A stretch of 64,000 nucleotides of DNA from Thermosynechococcus sp. HN-54 (GTDB taxonomy: Bacteria; Cyanobacteriota; Cyanobacteriia; Thermosynechococcales; Thermosynechococcaceae), in assembly GCF_023650955.1 (NCBI RefSeq), contig NZ_CP098039.1, forward strand, positions 2,170,001 through 2,234,000, written 5' to 3'. Position 1 is the stretch's first letter. The number at the start of each line of letters is the position of its first letter. The notes under the pieces are model-generated. The model worked only from the letters and a program-made list of their open reading frames with translations, was not told where the DNA came from and did no database searches. The translations under genes were made by a program, and so were the position numbers. Below are positions 8,378 to 17,331 of this stretch, piece by piece.

Positions 8378-9391
8378 ATGAAAGCTGTTGCTATTGCAGA
8401 ATTTGGTGAACCTGATGTTTTAGTACTACGGGAGGTGCCTGAGCCGCAGATTCAAGCTGCCAATGAGGTGAAAATTCAACTGCGGGCTGCTAGTGTTAAC
8501 CCCATTGATACGAAGCTGCGACAGCGAGGAACGTTTTTTCCCGATCGCCGGCCTGCCATTCTTGGTTGTGATGGAGCAGGGGTGGTGGTGGCTGTCGGTT
8601 CAGCAGTGCAGCGGTTTCAGGTAGGAGACGAGGTCTATTTCTGCTATGGGGGGTTGGGCGATCGCGGGGGGTGTTATGCCGAATACACTGTTGTTCCTGA
8701 AGCGGCTGTTGCCCACAAGCCGAAAACCCTCTCATTTATTCAGGCGGCTGCCTTGCCCTTGGCCGTGATTACCGCTTGGGAAGCCTTGGGCGATCGCGGG
8801 GCAGTCCCACCTCTCAATGTGCTTGCAACTGTAAAAACTGTGCTGATCCATGCCGGCGCTGGCGGCGTAGGGCATCTCGCCATTCAACTGGCTCGGCGAT
8901 CGGGGGCACAAGTGGCCACCACAATTAGTTCCGCGGCAAAAGCACGATTTACCCAAGACCTCGGTGCCACCCTTGCCATCAATTACAAAACCACTGACTG
9001 GATACAGGCAGTTTTAGATTGGACGGGGGGTCGAGGAGTGGACTTTGCCCTTGATACCGTTGGTGGTACGACCTTTAGCGACACCTTCAAAGCGGTGCGT
9101 CCCTATGGCACCCTCGCCACCCTCTTGGAACCCGCCGCCGATACCCCATGGAAAATTGCCCGCCAGCGGAACCTACTGATTCAGCTCACTCTGATGCTGA
9201 CACCGCAACTCATGGGCTTAAACGAGGCCTTGGCTCATCAGGGCAAAATTCTTGAGCAAGTCGTCACCCTCGTGGATCGCGGCGAGCTAAAAGTGGTTGT
9301 GGATAAAACCTTTCCCTTGGGGGCGGCGGCCGATGCCCATCGCTATCTCAGCCAACGCTTGGTGCAGGGTAAGGTGGTACTCATCCCATAG
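8378..9391 (+). CDS. MDR-family NADPH:quinone oxidoreductase / zinc-independent alcohol dehydrogenase
   Basis: A 337-residue medium-chain reductase. It has the GroES-like N-terminal half (MKAVAIAEFGEPDVL, SVNPIDTKLR, ILGCDGAGVVVAVG), then a Rossmann NADP-binding half with HAGAGGVGHLAIQLA and an acidic/Gly-rich VDFALDTVGG. The catalytic-zinc ligands of alcohol dehydrogenases are absent, fitting the quinone-reductase branch. The frame is open to 8321, but those codons cover the CRISPR-like repeat; homologous proteins begin at the MKAV methionine, so the ATG at 8378 is chosen. The ribosome-binding site is weak. Physiological substrate unknown. Confidence 0.85.
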   Translation: MKAVAIAEFGEPDVLVLREVPEPQIQAANEVKIQLRAASVNPIDTKLRQRGTFFPDRRPAILGCDGAGVVVAVGSAVQRFQVGDEVYFCYGGLGDRGGCYAEYTVVPEAAVAHKPKTLSFIQAAALPLAVITAWEALGDRGAVPPLNVLATVKTVLIHAGAGGVGHLAIQLARRSGAQVATTISSAAKARFTQDLGATLAINYKTTDWIQAVLDWTGGRGVDFALDTVGGTTFSDTFKAVRPYGTLATLLEPAADTPWKIARQRNLLIQLTLMLTPQLMGLNEALAHQGKILEQVVTLVDRGELKVVVDKTFPLGAAADAHRYLSQRLVQGKVVLIP

Positions 9392-9405
9392 GTGGGAATT
9401 TGTTG

Positions 9406-9588
9406 ATGGTGGCTCAGATCCTTGCCGCCCTTGTCATAGGGCTGGAACAGGCTCAAGGGGTGCCGGCACTGCTCAGCCAAACGCCCCCCAGCGATCTCTA
9501 TCGCACCTGCCGCGTCTTTAACGGACGCCTGAGTTATTGTGGGCGTTGGTTTACGGGGGAAGCGGTGCTGCCAGAACCTCGGCGCTAA
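9406..9588 (+). CDS. small hypothetical protein with hydrophobic N-terminus
   Basis: A 60-residue frame starting at ATG 9406, 9 nt after an AGGTGGG ribosome-binding site and 14 nt after the oxidoreductase stop. Residues 1-25 are hydrophobic and could be a signal peptide; the rest has two Cys (YRTCRVFN, LSYCGRWF). It ends 1 nt short of the convergent htrA-type gene. I do not recognise the family. The good ribosome-binding site and co-direction argue for a real gene; lack of known homology argues for caution. Confidence 0.45.
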   Translation: MVAQILAALVIGLEQAQGVPALLSQTPPSDLYRTCRVFNGRLSYCGRWFTGEAVLPEPRR

Positions 9589-9589
9589 C

Positions 9590-10741
9590 CTATTCTGGCG
9601 AAGAGGAGGGATACAATTCCGGTGGCATTGGCTCTGGTTGCAGGCTAACGGTTTGCCGGCGATCGCCGCGTTGAATCTCCAAAGTAAGGGTCTGCCCTGG
9701 TTTTGTTTGCTCGACCACGCTTTGCACCTGTTGGGGGGTAGGTTGGTTCAGATCGTTAATCTTGGCAATCCAGTCTCCCGGTCGGAGGCCCGCTCTGGCT
9801 GCAGGGGAATTGGGGGCAATGCCCACAATCAGGGTGCCTTGGCTTTGGTTGAAGCCCCAGTCGGGCTGATCCTGACGGATTTGAGCGGCCAGTTCGGGGG
9901 TCAGTTGCACCATGCGAATCCCCAAATAGAGATGCTGGGCGCGACCCGTAGTAATAATCTGCTCGGCAATGCGATAGGCCGTATTGATGGGAATGGCAAA
10001 GCCCAGACCCTGAGCTTGGGAGATCACGGCCGTATTCACCCCCACCACTTGCCCGGCGGCATTGAGGAGTGGCCCCCCCGAATTACCGGGATTAATGGCT
10101 GCATCCGTTTGAATGAAACTCACCCGCTTATCGGCAGCACCAATCTCATTACTGGCACGCCCCGTGGCACTAATAATGCCAGCCGTTACGGTGTTACTCA
10201 GCCCCAAGGGATTGCCGATGGCGATCGCCCACTCACCGGGGACGAGGGTATCCGAATTCCCTAGCCGCACCGTGGGTAAATTGTCGGCATCAATTTGCAC
10301 CACTGCCACATCCGTCAGCGCATCGGCACCCACCACTTTTCCGTCGTATTGGCGACCATCGGGCAGTGTGACTCGCACAGCACTGGCTCCCTCGACCACA
10401 TGGGCATTGGTCATAATCTTGCCATCGGGGGTAAATATAAACCCAGACCCTTGCCCTTGGCGTACCGGCACGTCTGGTATCGGAAAAGGATTGAGAAAAC
10501 CATCCTCTTGACTGCGGCGCAGTCGTAGGGTATCAATGCTCACCACCGCTGGCCCTGCCTCAGCCACGACTTTGGCAATGAAATTCTCAGCGGCATTGGT
10601 GCGCTCAGGCGTCGCAAGCGGCGGAAGAGATGCCCCTGTATTGGGGGTGGTGGGACTGCGATCGGGCAAACGCAAAGGGCACCCCGTCAGTACCCCAAGG
10701 GCGATCGCTATCCCTGCCAGACTCAACCGCATGCGAACCAT
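9590..10741 (-). CDS. HtrA/Deg-type serine protease with PDZ domain, probable lipoprotein
   Basis: About 383 residues. The N-terminus has a lipobox (LTGC, Cys about residue 21), then a Pro/Ser linker, a trypsin-like domain with the triad in IMTNAHVVEG, DALTDVAVVQI and NPGNSGGPL, and one C-terminal PDZ domain (GIAPNSPAARAGLRPGDWI). This is the HhoA/HhoB/HtrA architecture of cyanobacteria, used for protein quality control in the periplasm. Which of the three paralogues it represents cannot be decided, so no symbol is given. The ATG at 10741 (TTG at 10747 is the open limit) is chosen; 10732 is also possible. Confidence 0.9.
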   Translation of the reverse strand: MVRMRLSLAGIAIALGVLTGCPLRLPDRSPTTPNTGASLPPLATPERTNAAENFIAKVVAEAGPAVVSIDTLRLRRSQEDGFLNPFPIPDVPVRQGQGSGFIFTPDGKIMTNAHVVEGASAVRVTLPDGRQYDGKVVGADALTDVAVVQIDADNLPTVRLGNSDTLVPGEWAIAIGNPLGLSNTVTAGIISATGRASNEIGAADKRVSFIQTDAAINPGNSGGPLLNAAGQVVGVNTAVISQAQGLGFAIPINTAYRIAEQIITTGRAQHLYLGIRMVQLTPELAAQIRQDQPDWGFNQSQGTLIVGIAPNSPAARAGLRPGDWIAKINDLNQPTPQQVQSVVEQTKPGQTLTLEIQRGDRRQTVSLQPEPMPPELYPSSSPE

Positions 10742-10815
10742 ACTCAACCCAACTCGGCATCAGATCTACTCTAGCCTTATCTTGAAAATAGTGATTTTGT
10801 CGAACGTTTGCTGCC

Positions 10816-11001
10816 ATGCTGACTGTGATTAGCTACCTCGAACAGCCCATGACCTTTGAGAGTTTCTTTGGTCCAGTCACCCTTCAGCCCGGTCGCAATG
10901 AAAATGTGGATGAACGCCGCTGGCGCAACTGCAAAACCCACAATGCTGACCTGCAAGCCTTGATCAAGAAGGGACTGATTGTTGTCGAAGAAGTGGAATA
11001 A
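10816..11001 (+). CDS. small conserved-looking hypothetical protein upstream of ureC
   Basis: A 61-residue soluble protein with charged helices (RNENVDERRWRNCK ... ALIKKGLIVVEEVE). It lies 59 nt before ureC on the same strand. It is not the urease beta or gamma subunit: neither family's motifs are present. An internal ATG at 10849 would give a 50-residue product beginning MTFESFFGPV, and neither start has a clear ribosome-binding site. Function unknown; a link to urease is suggested only by position. Confidence 0.6.
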   Translation: MLTVISYLEQPMTFESFFGPVTLQPGRNENVDERRWRNCKTHNADLQALIKKGLIVVEEVE

Positions 11002-11060
11002 GCTAAACTGAGAAGGCAAAACTCCCCTCCCACCCCACGTTTTCAGACCCACGTGCCTGC

Positions 11061-12779
11061 ATGAGCTACCGCATTGATCGTCAAACCTATGCCGAAACCT
11101 ATGGCCCCACCGTGGGCGATCGCCTGCGGCTAGCGGATACAGACTTAATCATCGAAATTGAGCACGACTATACCCACTACGGCGATGAAGTCAAGTTTGG
11201 CGGTGGCAAAGTTATCCGTGACGGCATGGGTCAGTCTCCCATTAGCAACGGCGAAGGCGCCGTGGATGTCGTCATCACCAATGCCGTCATTCTCGATTGG
11301 TGGGGCGTGATCAAAGCCGATGTCGGCATCAAAGACGGCAAAATTTACAAGATTGGCAAAGCCGGCAACCCCTATACCCAAGACGGCGTAGATATCATTA
11401 TCGGTCCCGGCACAGAGGCGATCGCCGGTGAAGGGAGGATCCTCACCGCTGGCGGGATTGATGCCCACATTCACTTTATCTGTCCACAGCAGATTGCCAC
11501 CGCCATTGCCTCTGGCATTACGACCATGATTGGCGGCGGAACCGGCCCTGCCACCGGCACCAATGCCACCACCTGCACCCCAGGACCTTGGAACATTTAC
11601 CGTATGCTGCAGGCGGCCGATGCCTTTCCAGTGAATCTCGGCTTTTTGGGCAAGGGGAATAGCAGTCAACCCCAAGGGCTGATTGAGCAAATAGAGGCAG
11701 GCGTTGTCGGTCTCAAGCTGCACGAAGACTGGGGAAGTACCCCTGCTGCCATTGACACCTGTTTGAGTGTTGCCGAAGACTACGACATTCAGGTGGCCAT
11801 CCACACCGACACCCTCAACGAATCGGGCTTTGTCGAAGATACAATCGCGGCCTTCAAGAACCGCACTATTCACGCCTACCATACCGAGGGCGCAGGCGGC
11901 GGACACGCGCCGGACATCATCAAGCTCTGTGGTCAAGCCAATGTCTTACCCTCTTCCACCAATCCCACCCGCCCCTACACCATCAATACCCTCGATGAGC
12001 ACCTTGACATGTTGATGGTGTGCCACCACCTCGACCCCAGCATTCCCGAAGATGTCGCCTTTGCTGAGTCCCGAATTCGCCGCGAAACCATTGCTGCTGA
12101 GGATATTCTCCACGACTTAGGCGCTTTTAGCATTATCTCCTCTGACTCCCAAGCAATGGGACGGGTGGGAGAGAGTATTATTCGCACGTGGCAAACCGCC
12201 CACAAAATGAAGGTGCAGCGAGGGCACCTCAGCGATCCCAATCAGCCGGGGGTGGATCATGACAACTTTCGCGCCCGCCGCTATGTCGCCAAGTACACGA
12301 TTAATCCTGCCATCACCCACGGCATTGCGGAGTATGTGGGATCCGTAGAGGTGGGCAAAATCGCTGATCTTTGCCTTTGGAAGCCCGCCTTCTTTGGCGT
12401 TAAGCCGGAACTGGTGATCAAAGGAGGAATGATTGCCTACGCTCAAATGGGGGATGCCAATGCCAGTATTCCCACACCGCAACCCGTGCACATGCAACCC
12501 ATGTTTGCTAGCTATGGGGGCTGCCGAACCGCCACATCGGTCACCTTTATGTCCCAAGCCGGTATTGCCAACAACCTCCCAGAACAGCTAGGCTTGCAAA
12601 AAACGGTGTTACCCGTACGCCACATCCGTCAACTGCGCAAAGCCGATCTCAAGCTCAATGACTACTTACCCCACATTGAAGTGGATCCCGAAACCTATGA
12701 GGTGCGTGCCGATGGTGAATTGCTCACCTGTGAACCCGCCACTGTCTTGCCCCTTGCCCAACGTTACTTTCTCTTTTAG
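11061..12779 (+). CDS. ureC: urease alpha (catalytic) subunit UreC
   Basis: A 572-residue urease catalytic subunit that hydrolyses urea to ammonia and carbamate using two nickel ions. Active-site segments are all present: HIHFICPQQ (nickel His pair), GLKLHEDWG (the carbamylated Lys), [24 protein letters not shown], the flap VCHHLD with its Cys-His, and SSDSQAMGR with the nickel-binding Asp. Length is normal. The beta and gamma subunit genes and most accessory genes are not nearby; ureG is at 3003-3608. A small membrane protein gene starts 3 nt after the stop and is probably translationally coupled. Confidence 0.97.
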   Translation: MSYRIDRQTYAETYGPTVGDRLRLADTDLIIEIEHDYTHYGDEVKFGGGKVIRDGMGQSPISNGEGAVDVVITNAVILDWWGVIKADVGIKDGKIYKIGKAGNPYTQDGVDIIIGPGTEAIAGEGRILTAGGIDAHIHFICPQQIATAIASGITTMIGGGTGPATGTNATTCTPGPWNIYRMLQAADAFPVNLGFLGKGNSSQPQGLIEQIEAGVVGLKLHEDWGSTPAAIDTCLSVAEDYDIQVAIHTDTLNESGFVEDTIAAFKNRTIHAYHTEGAGGGHAPDIIKLCGQANVLPSSTNPTRPYTINTLDEHLDMLMVCHHLDPSIPEDVAFAESRIRRETIAAEDILHDLGAFSIISSDSQAMGRVGESIIRTWQTAHKMKVQRGHLSDPNQPGVDHDNFRARRYVAKYTINPAITHGIAEYVGSVEVGKIADLCLWKPAFFGVKPELVIKGGMIAYAQMGDANASIPTPQPVHMQPMFASYGGCRTATSVTFMSQAGIANNLPEQLGLQKTVLPVRHIRQLRKADLKLNDYLPHIEVDPETYEVRADGELLTCEPATVLPLAQRYFLF

Positions 12780-12782
12780 ACC

Positions 12783-13277
12783 ATGACGGATGCGGTAGCT
12801 GCCCTCTTTCAACATGGGCAACAGGCCTTCGAGCGGGGCAACTATCAACAATCCATTGCCCTTTTAGGACAGGCGGCGGCGCTGGCGGAGGGAAATACGG
12901 TGCGATCGGGGGAAATTAGCCTCTGGTTAGTCACGGCCTATAGTGCTGCTGGCGATCAAGGGGCAGCCATCAGTCTCTGCCGTCAACTCCAACGACACCC
13001 AGATCATCACACGCGGCAGGAAAGTCGTCGCTTGCTGGCAATTTTGGAGGCGCCCCAACTAAAACGGCGGCGCGAATGGTACAGCGAAATTCCCGACCTA
13101 TCCCATGTGGGCGATCGTGCCTACACGTCCCCCTACAGCCGCTCCCCCAAAAAGTACTCGGCTCCCACCCCAAAACCCCAAGAACAACCGCCCTCCGCTA
13201 CTCCTTTACCGAATGCCTTCATCTGGCTTTCCCTCACGGGCTTGGGCGTGGTCACGCTCTTGGCCGCTTGGTTATAG
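12783..13277 (+). CDS. TPR-like protein with C-terminal membrane anchor
   Basis: A 164-residue protein starting 3 nt after ureC. Residues 1-90 look like two to three tetratricopeptide-type helix pairs (FERGNYQQSIALLGQAAALAEG, AYSAAGDQGAAISLCRQLQRHP); 110-140 is a Pro/Ser linker; the last 20 residues form one transmembrane helix. This suggests a cytoplasmic protein-protein adaptor tethered to a membrane. It is followed by another small membrane protein gene, and such pairs occur widely in cyanobacteria without a known role. Confidence 0.7.
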   Translation: MTDAVAALFQHGQQAFERGNYQQSIALLGQAAALAEGNTVRSGEISLWLVTAYSAAGDQGAAISLCRQLQRHPDHHTRQESRRLLAILEAPQLKRRREWYSEIPDLSHVGDRAYTSPYSRSPKKYSAPTPKPQEQPPSATPLPNAFIWLSLTGLGVVTLLAAWL

Positions 13278-13340
13278 TGACCTTCTCAAACTAACATTGG
13301 ATGATGAAAAAGCTGCAAAAAGATACGATAGAGAAGAGAG

Positions 13341-13745
13341 ATGTCCGCTAACGAGCGATCGCGAATGCCCCAAGGCCTTGAGTCAGAATTTCGGCAGCAG
13401 GTGGATCGCCTGCATTGCTTCACCGTTGTCATGCGCTGGAGTGTCGTCCTCTTTCTTTGGCTCACCGTGGGCACCTTGAGTCTCTGGGGCTTCCGTTATG
13501 AAATTGGTTTGATGCGGGAGCATTTTACTTGGGCAGCATTGCGCTACGGCATTCTCTTCAACCGGCTGCCAGCAATCGGTTTAGCCCTATGTATTGGCAT
13601 GACCTTGAGCGTTCTCTACTGGCAGACCCGCAACATTTTCTGGGGCAGATCCCCCAAGTGGCAACAGCGACTAGAAAAACAAGTCCTGCGTATTCGCCAA
13701 CAGGGAGAACGTCATCCCCTATGGTATTGGGTGTGCCGGCAGTAG
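13341..13745 (+). CDS. small two-helix membrane protein, hypothetical
   Basis: A 134-residue protein with two predicted transmembrane helices (about residues 33-52 and 75-95) and a basic C-terminal tail (KWQQRLEKQVLRIRQQGERH). It follows the TPR-like protein by 63 nt. The family is not recognised. Its last 27 nt overlap the 3' end of the convergent site-2 protease gene, so transcription of one runs into the other. Confidence 0.65.
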   Translation: MSANERSRMPQGLESEFRQQVDRLHCFTVVMRWSVVLFLWLTVGTLSLWGFRYEIGLMREHFTWAALRYGILFNRLPAIGLALCIGMTLSVLYWQTRNIFWGRSPKWQQRLEKQVLRIRQQGERHPLWYWVCRQ

Positions 13746-15182
13746 CAGATCCGCAAGCAGCGCTGGCACAGGAAAAATAATCAGCAGCAGCAAGACCAAG
13801 GCCATCAACCCCAAGGCATCGCGCCAGTTATCCAATTCGCTGACATCATTGAGAGCTGGTTCATCAAAAGCAGGCATGAAGAAAAGGATCAGCGCCCAGA
13901 CAAAAAGCCATGGTTGAATAAACGAGAGAATTAGCACAAGCAAACGGCTGACTTGGCCAATGATGGCACCGGCGCGATGGCCGTACATGGCATGAACAAT
14001 GTGACCCCCATCCAATTGACCCACCGGCATGAGGTTTAAGGCGGTGACGACTAATCCCAGCACCCCCGCCACTGCCATGGGATGTAAGTGCAGCGCACTG
14101 TCACTTTTAAGGGCCGCCCCAAAAACCGCTTTGGCAATCAGGGCAAAGAGAATCGAAATGCGCGGACTAAACACCTGAGGATTGAGGGTTTGCTCAGAAG
14201 CATTGCTGGGCAGTTGCACGACCTCAGACTGCTGTAATCCCCAAACTAGAACTGGCAAAGTCACCACTAACCCGGCGATCGGGCCTGCCATACTGATGTC
14301 AAAGAGGGCACGGCGGTGGGGAACGGGCGATCGCATCTGGATAAAGGCACCCAATGTTCCTATTGCAAAGGGCAGGGGAATAAAGTAGGGCAGTGTCGCC
14401 TTCACACCGTAGTACCACGCGGTGGCAAAGTGTCCCAGTTCATGGATGCCCAAAATCAGCAGCAGACTCACACTGTAGGGCAACCCCTGCCAGAGCAAAC
14501 TCGGATTGAGGCGCAGTTCCGCTGCCGTCAGATCAGGCGCCACGAGTGCCAAGCCAGCAACCGTTGTGGTGAGAAACGTCAAAGCCAACAGTCCAAGGCT
14601 GAGGCCAGGACGAAAAAGCTGTTGGGGCTGGGGCAGGCGATCGCGGGGAATCAAGGCAAAAAAGGGCTTATTACTCAAACCCACTTGAAACATGACCAGA
14701 AAGCGATCGCCAAAGCGTTGGGCGATATTGCGCTCCACGGTTTCATAGACTTGGTTGGCATCCCCGCGCATTTGCCCCCGGCAGATCACCGCCTGCGGAC
14801 GATACTCAATTTGTTGCAGATAGTACATACCCCAAGGGAAACAGCTCTGCAATTGCGTTTCTTCATCCTGATTGAGGAGCTTGCCATTTTCCGTCGGCGT
14901 TGTTGTCAACGTCGGAGGGTTGGGTGGCGGAGCCGGCAAGGGAGGTTGCCCTCGCCGCAGGAGCACAAGGTAGAGCACCGAACTGGTGACAAAGATGAAG
15001 ATCAGCCATCCCGAAGGCACAGGCCTATTCCCTAGGAGCAGCATCCAACCCGCAATAAAAAACGCCGGCAGCATTAGCACTAGCCACAGGAGCCACCAAG
15101 GGGTTTGACTGACACGCGCAGCACTCTGGCGGACAATCAACACCAAGATCAAACCCAATACAATAAGGGAAATCCATGTCAT
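13719..15182 (-). CDS. site-2 protease family M50 membrane metalloprotease
   Basis: A 487-residue intramembrane metalloprotease of the S2P/EGY1-like group. Two N-terminal helices are followed by a soluble linker region (about residues 90-190) and the catalytic core, with the zinc site HELGH in LGIHELGHFATAWYYG and the third ligand in NLMPVGQLDGGHIVHA. EGY1-like enzymes act in chloroplast and cyanobacterial membranes, possibly releasing membrane-tethered regulators; the substrate here is unknown. The start ATG overlaps by 2 nt the start ATG of the divergent gene (shared CATG). Confidence 0.88.
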   Translation of the reverse strand: MTWISLIVLGLILVLIVRQSAARVSQTPWWLLWLVLMLPAFFIAGWMLLLGNRPVPSGWLIFIFVTSSVLYLVLLRRGQPPLPAPPPNPPTLTTTPTENGKLLNQDEETQLQSCFPWGMYYLQQIEYRPQAVICRGQMRGDANQVYETVERNIAQRFGDRFLVMFQVGLSNKPFFALIPRDRLPQPQQLFRPGLSLGLLALTFLTTTVAGLALVAPDLTAAELRLNPSLLWQGLPYSVSLLLILGIHELGHFATAWYYGVKATLPYFIPLPFAIGTLGAFIQMRSPVPHRRALFDISMAGPIAGLVVTLPVLVWGLQQSEVVQLPSNASEQTLNPQVFSPRISILFALIAKAVFGAALKSDSALHLHPMAVAGVLGLVVTALNLMPVGQLDGGHIVHAMYGHRAGAIIGQVSRLLVLILSFIQPWLFVWALILFFMPAFDEPALNDVSELDNWRDALGLMALVLLLLIIFPVPALLADLLLPAHPIP

Positions 15183-15855
15183 GATTTCGATACCTGTGGC
15201 TCAACAACAGAAACCGCCCCGCCTTGTATTGCCCATGGTCTATGGGTTTCCGCCCAACCGCGAGACGCTGGGAGGCACTGCTTATCTCATTGTAGAAAAT
15301 GATGGCAATACCCTTATTGATTCCCCCCCTTGGACAGATAGCAGCCAAAATTGGCTCAGGGAGCAGGGTGGCGTTCAGCGCCTCATCCTTACCCATCGGG
15401 GGGCGATCGCCCACGTTCGTGAGATGCAGCGCACCTTTAACTGTGAAGTGATCATCCATGCCCAAGAAGCCTATCTCCTGCCCCAAGTGACGGTAACCCC
15501 GTTTAACCACCATCTAGCCATCAGTGAAACCCTCGAAATCCTCTGGACACCCGGTCACTCCCCCGGTAGCGCCTGTGTCTATTGGTCTGGCCAAGGGGGC
15601 GTTCTCTTTAGCGGTCGTCACCTACTGCCTACGCCTACGGGAGAACTGGCACCGATGAAAACGGCGACCACCTTCCACTGGCCGCGACAACTGCGCAGCG
15701 TTGAGGCATTAAAAGCCTTCTGTCGGCAGAAGTCCCTGAGTTATCTGTGTCCGGGGGCGAATATTGGTTTTCTGCGGGGGACACTGGCGATCGCCAACGC
15801 CCAAGCTGTCTTGCAAGAACTCCCCGTTGATAGCCTTTTGACTAACAAAGTTTAA
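15181..15855 (+). CDS. metallo-beta-lactamase-fold protein with degenerate metal site
   Basis: A 224-residue MBL-fold protein: AYLIVENDGNTLIDSPPW at the N-terminal strand pair, then LTHRGAIAHV where the metal-binding T-H-x-H-x-D-H should be, followed by TPGHSPGSACVYW and LFSGRHLLP. The canonical second His and the Asp are missing (RGAIAH), so classical hydrolase activity is doubtful. AAGGGA lies about 10 nt before the ATG at 15181. A second ATG at 15235 is possible. It is divergent from the M50 protease, with start codons overlapping in CATG. Confidence 0.8.
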   Translation: MISIPVAQQQKPPRLVLPMVYGFPPNRETLGGTAYLIVENDGNTLIDSPPWTDSSQNWLREQGGVQRLILTHRGAIAHVREMQRTFNCEVIIHAQEAYLLPQVTVTPFNHHLAISETLEILWTPGHSPGSACVYWSGQGGVLFSGRHLLPTPTGELAPMKTATTFHWPRQLRSVEALKAFCRQKSLSYLCPGANIGFLRGTLAIANAQAVLQELPVDSLLTNKV

Positions 15856-15949
15856 TGTTTCCTTAATTTCCCCATGAGGATAATACAGGTTCGGAAAAAG
15901 GAACTTGGAGAGATCGTTAAACCCCACTTATATCAAGACTTGTATCCTC

Positions 15950-15955
15950 TATAGT
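15950..15955 (+). promoter_or_regulatory. possible hspA promoter -10 (TATAGT)
   Basis: TATAGT sits about 130 nt before hspA; a weak TTATAT-like -35 lies 17 nt upstream. No CIRCE inverted repeat (HrcA site) is visible in 15856-16086. This would leave a 5' leader long enough for RNA-level control. Confidence 0.3.
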
Positions 15956-16086
15956 GAAGGTAGGTAGAGGGAATAAGCCCAAGTAATACCAAGGAAAACA
16001 AAAACAAAGTTAATTGTTGGTGCTGTTCTCTCTGTAAATCATCCCGTGGGCAATCTCAAACCTTAGTGAAACAGGAGGATAAGCGT

Positions 16087-16524
16087 ATGGCACTCGTTCG
16101 TTGGGAACCATTCCGCGAAATCGATGCGCTACAACGCCAAATGAACCGTCTATTCGATGAATTGATTCCCTTGACCGAACGTCGCAGTGATTTTAGCTTC
16201 TTGCCGGCAGCTGAACTAGAAGAAACCCCTGATGCTTTGCTTCTAAAAATTGAACTGCCCGGCATGGATGCCAAAGACTTAGATATTCAAGTCACGGCGG
16301 ATGCGGTCTCTGTCAGTGGTGAACGCAAATCTGAAAGCCAAAGCGAAAGCAACGGTATCAAACGCACCGAATTCCGCTACGGTAAATTCCAACGGGTCAT
16401 TCCTCTGCCAGTGCGGATTCAAAATACCGATGTCAAAGCTGAATACAAAGATGGCATCCTGCACCTGACCCTGCCGAAAGCGGAAGAAGAGAAAAACCGC
16501 GTCGTCAAAGTGAACCTTGGCTAA
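16087..16524 (+). CDS. hspA: small heat-shock protein HspA (Hsp20 family)
   Basis: A 145-residue alpha-crystallin-type chaperone that holds unfolding proteins and thylakoid membranes during heat stress. The N-terminus (MALVRWEPFREIDALQRQM) and the alpha-crystallin domain (LLLKIELPGMDAKDLDIQV ... YGKFQRVIPLPV ... YKDGILHLTLPKAEE) match cyanobacterial HspA. An ideal AGGAGG lies 9 nt before the ATG at 16087, so this start is preferred over the upstream in-frame one. A Rho-independent terminator follows at 16572. Confidence 0.95.
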   Translation: MALVRWEPFREIDALQRQMNRLFDELIPLTERRSDFSFLPAAELEETPDALLLKIELPGMDAKDLDIQVTADAVSVSGERKSESQSESNGIKRTEFRYGKFQRVIPLPVRIQNTDVKAEYKDGILHLTLPKAEEEKNRVVKVNLG

Positions 16525-16571
16525 TCCGCCACGCTTTAGGCCCAACGGTCAAGGTTGTTGAACAGATGAAG

Positions 16572-16598
16572 ATCCCCCAGTAATGGGGGATTTATTTT
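16572..16598 (+). terminator. Rho-independent terminator after hspA
   Basis: A perfect 8-bp stem, ATCCCCCA (16572-16579) with TGGGGGAT (16584-16591), loop GTAA, followed by TTATTTT. It lies 48 nt after the hspA stop. Confidence 0.8.
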
Positions 16599-16625
16599 GG
16601 GGCGTCAGTAAATGTGAGAAAACAG

Positions 16626-16949
16626 CTAGGAGGCCAAGGCCACCTCAACCAGTTGTTGCAATTCACCACTTTGATATAGCTCAATGAGAATATCCGAACC
16701 ACCAATGAACTCGCCATTGATAAACACTTGGGGAATCGTGGGCCAGTTGGAATACTCCTTAATCCCTTGGCGAATCTCAAAATCCTCAAGGACATCCACC
16801 GTTTCATAGGGGACACCGAGGGCATTCAGGATTTGCACCGCATTGTTAGAAAACCCGCATTGGGGCATGAGCTTGCTGCCCTTCATAAAGACAATGATTT
16901 TGTTGCTTTTGACGAGATGATCGATTTTGGCGTGGAGTTCGGGTGTCAT
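16626..16949 (-). CDS. grxD: monothiol glutaredoxin (CGFS type)
   Basis: A 107-residue monothiol glutaredoxin. The active site is CGFS in [15 protein letters not shown]; the glutathione-binding [17 protein letters not shown] is intact. CGFS glutaredoxins bind a glutathione-ligated [2Fe-2S] cluster and pass it on or sense iron. It lies 61 nt downstream of a bolA gene on the same strand, and BolA-type proteins are the known partners of this glutaredoxin class, so they probably act as a heterocomplex. Confidence 0.95.
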   Translation of the reverse strand: MTPELHAKIDHLVKSNKIIVFMKGSKLMPQCGFSNNAVQILNALGVPYETVDVLEDFEIRQGIKEYSNWPTIPQVFINGEFIGGSDILIELYQSGELQQLVEVALAS

Positions 16950-17010
16950 TGTTGGCTTTCCCTCTTGAGTTCACAAGTTACAAAAGAAGAGCAATAGATT
17001 GCATTCTAAA

Positions 17011-17262
17011 TCACTGGCGTTGTGCCCATTGCTGGGGGGTATAGGTCTTGAGGGCAAGGGCGTGGAGTTCATTGCTGGCCATGAGATCCTTGAGGCTGCT
17101 ATAGACCAATTGGTGCTGCTGCACCAGTCGCTTGCCCTCAAAGGCGGCAGAGACCACTACAGCTTCGTAATGATCGCCCCCCCCAGTCAAATCCTGCACC
17201 TGCACAAAGGCATCGGGCAAGCTGGATTGAATTAAGGTGGTCAGTTGTTCAGGGGTAACCAT
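17011..17262 (-). CDS. BolA family protein
   Basis: An 83-residue BolA-fold protein: an N-terminal helix ([36 protein letters not shown]) and the conserved H-Q-x-V-Y segment [13 protein letters not shown], which supplies a cluster-binding His. BolA proteins form [2Fe-2S]-bridged complexes with CGFS glutaredoxins. The adjacent downstream grxD supports that role here. Confidence 0.92.
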   Translation of the reverse strand: MVTPEQLTTLIQSSLPDAFVQVQDLTGGGDHYEAVVVSAAFEGKRLVQQHQLVYSSLKDLMASNELHALALKTYTPQQWAQRQ

Positions 17263-17331
17263 AGATGATCGTCTATTCCTGACTGGAATTAAGAACCAGT
17301 TAATCTATCTCCTTTAGTCTATCGCTAAATG

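Noticed and set aside
9590-10741. Same family as the protease at 1922-2827
   Set aside because: This one has a PDZ domain and lipobox; the other lacks both.
10816-11001. Urease beta subunit (ureB) before ureC
   Set aside because: Sequence lacks any UreB motif and is too short; it is a different small protein.
11145-12557. Long antisense frames across ureC (minus strand)
   Set aside because: They mirror the ureC frame in a GC-rich gene; no motifs, no ribosome-binding sites.
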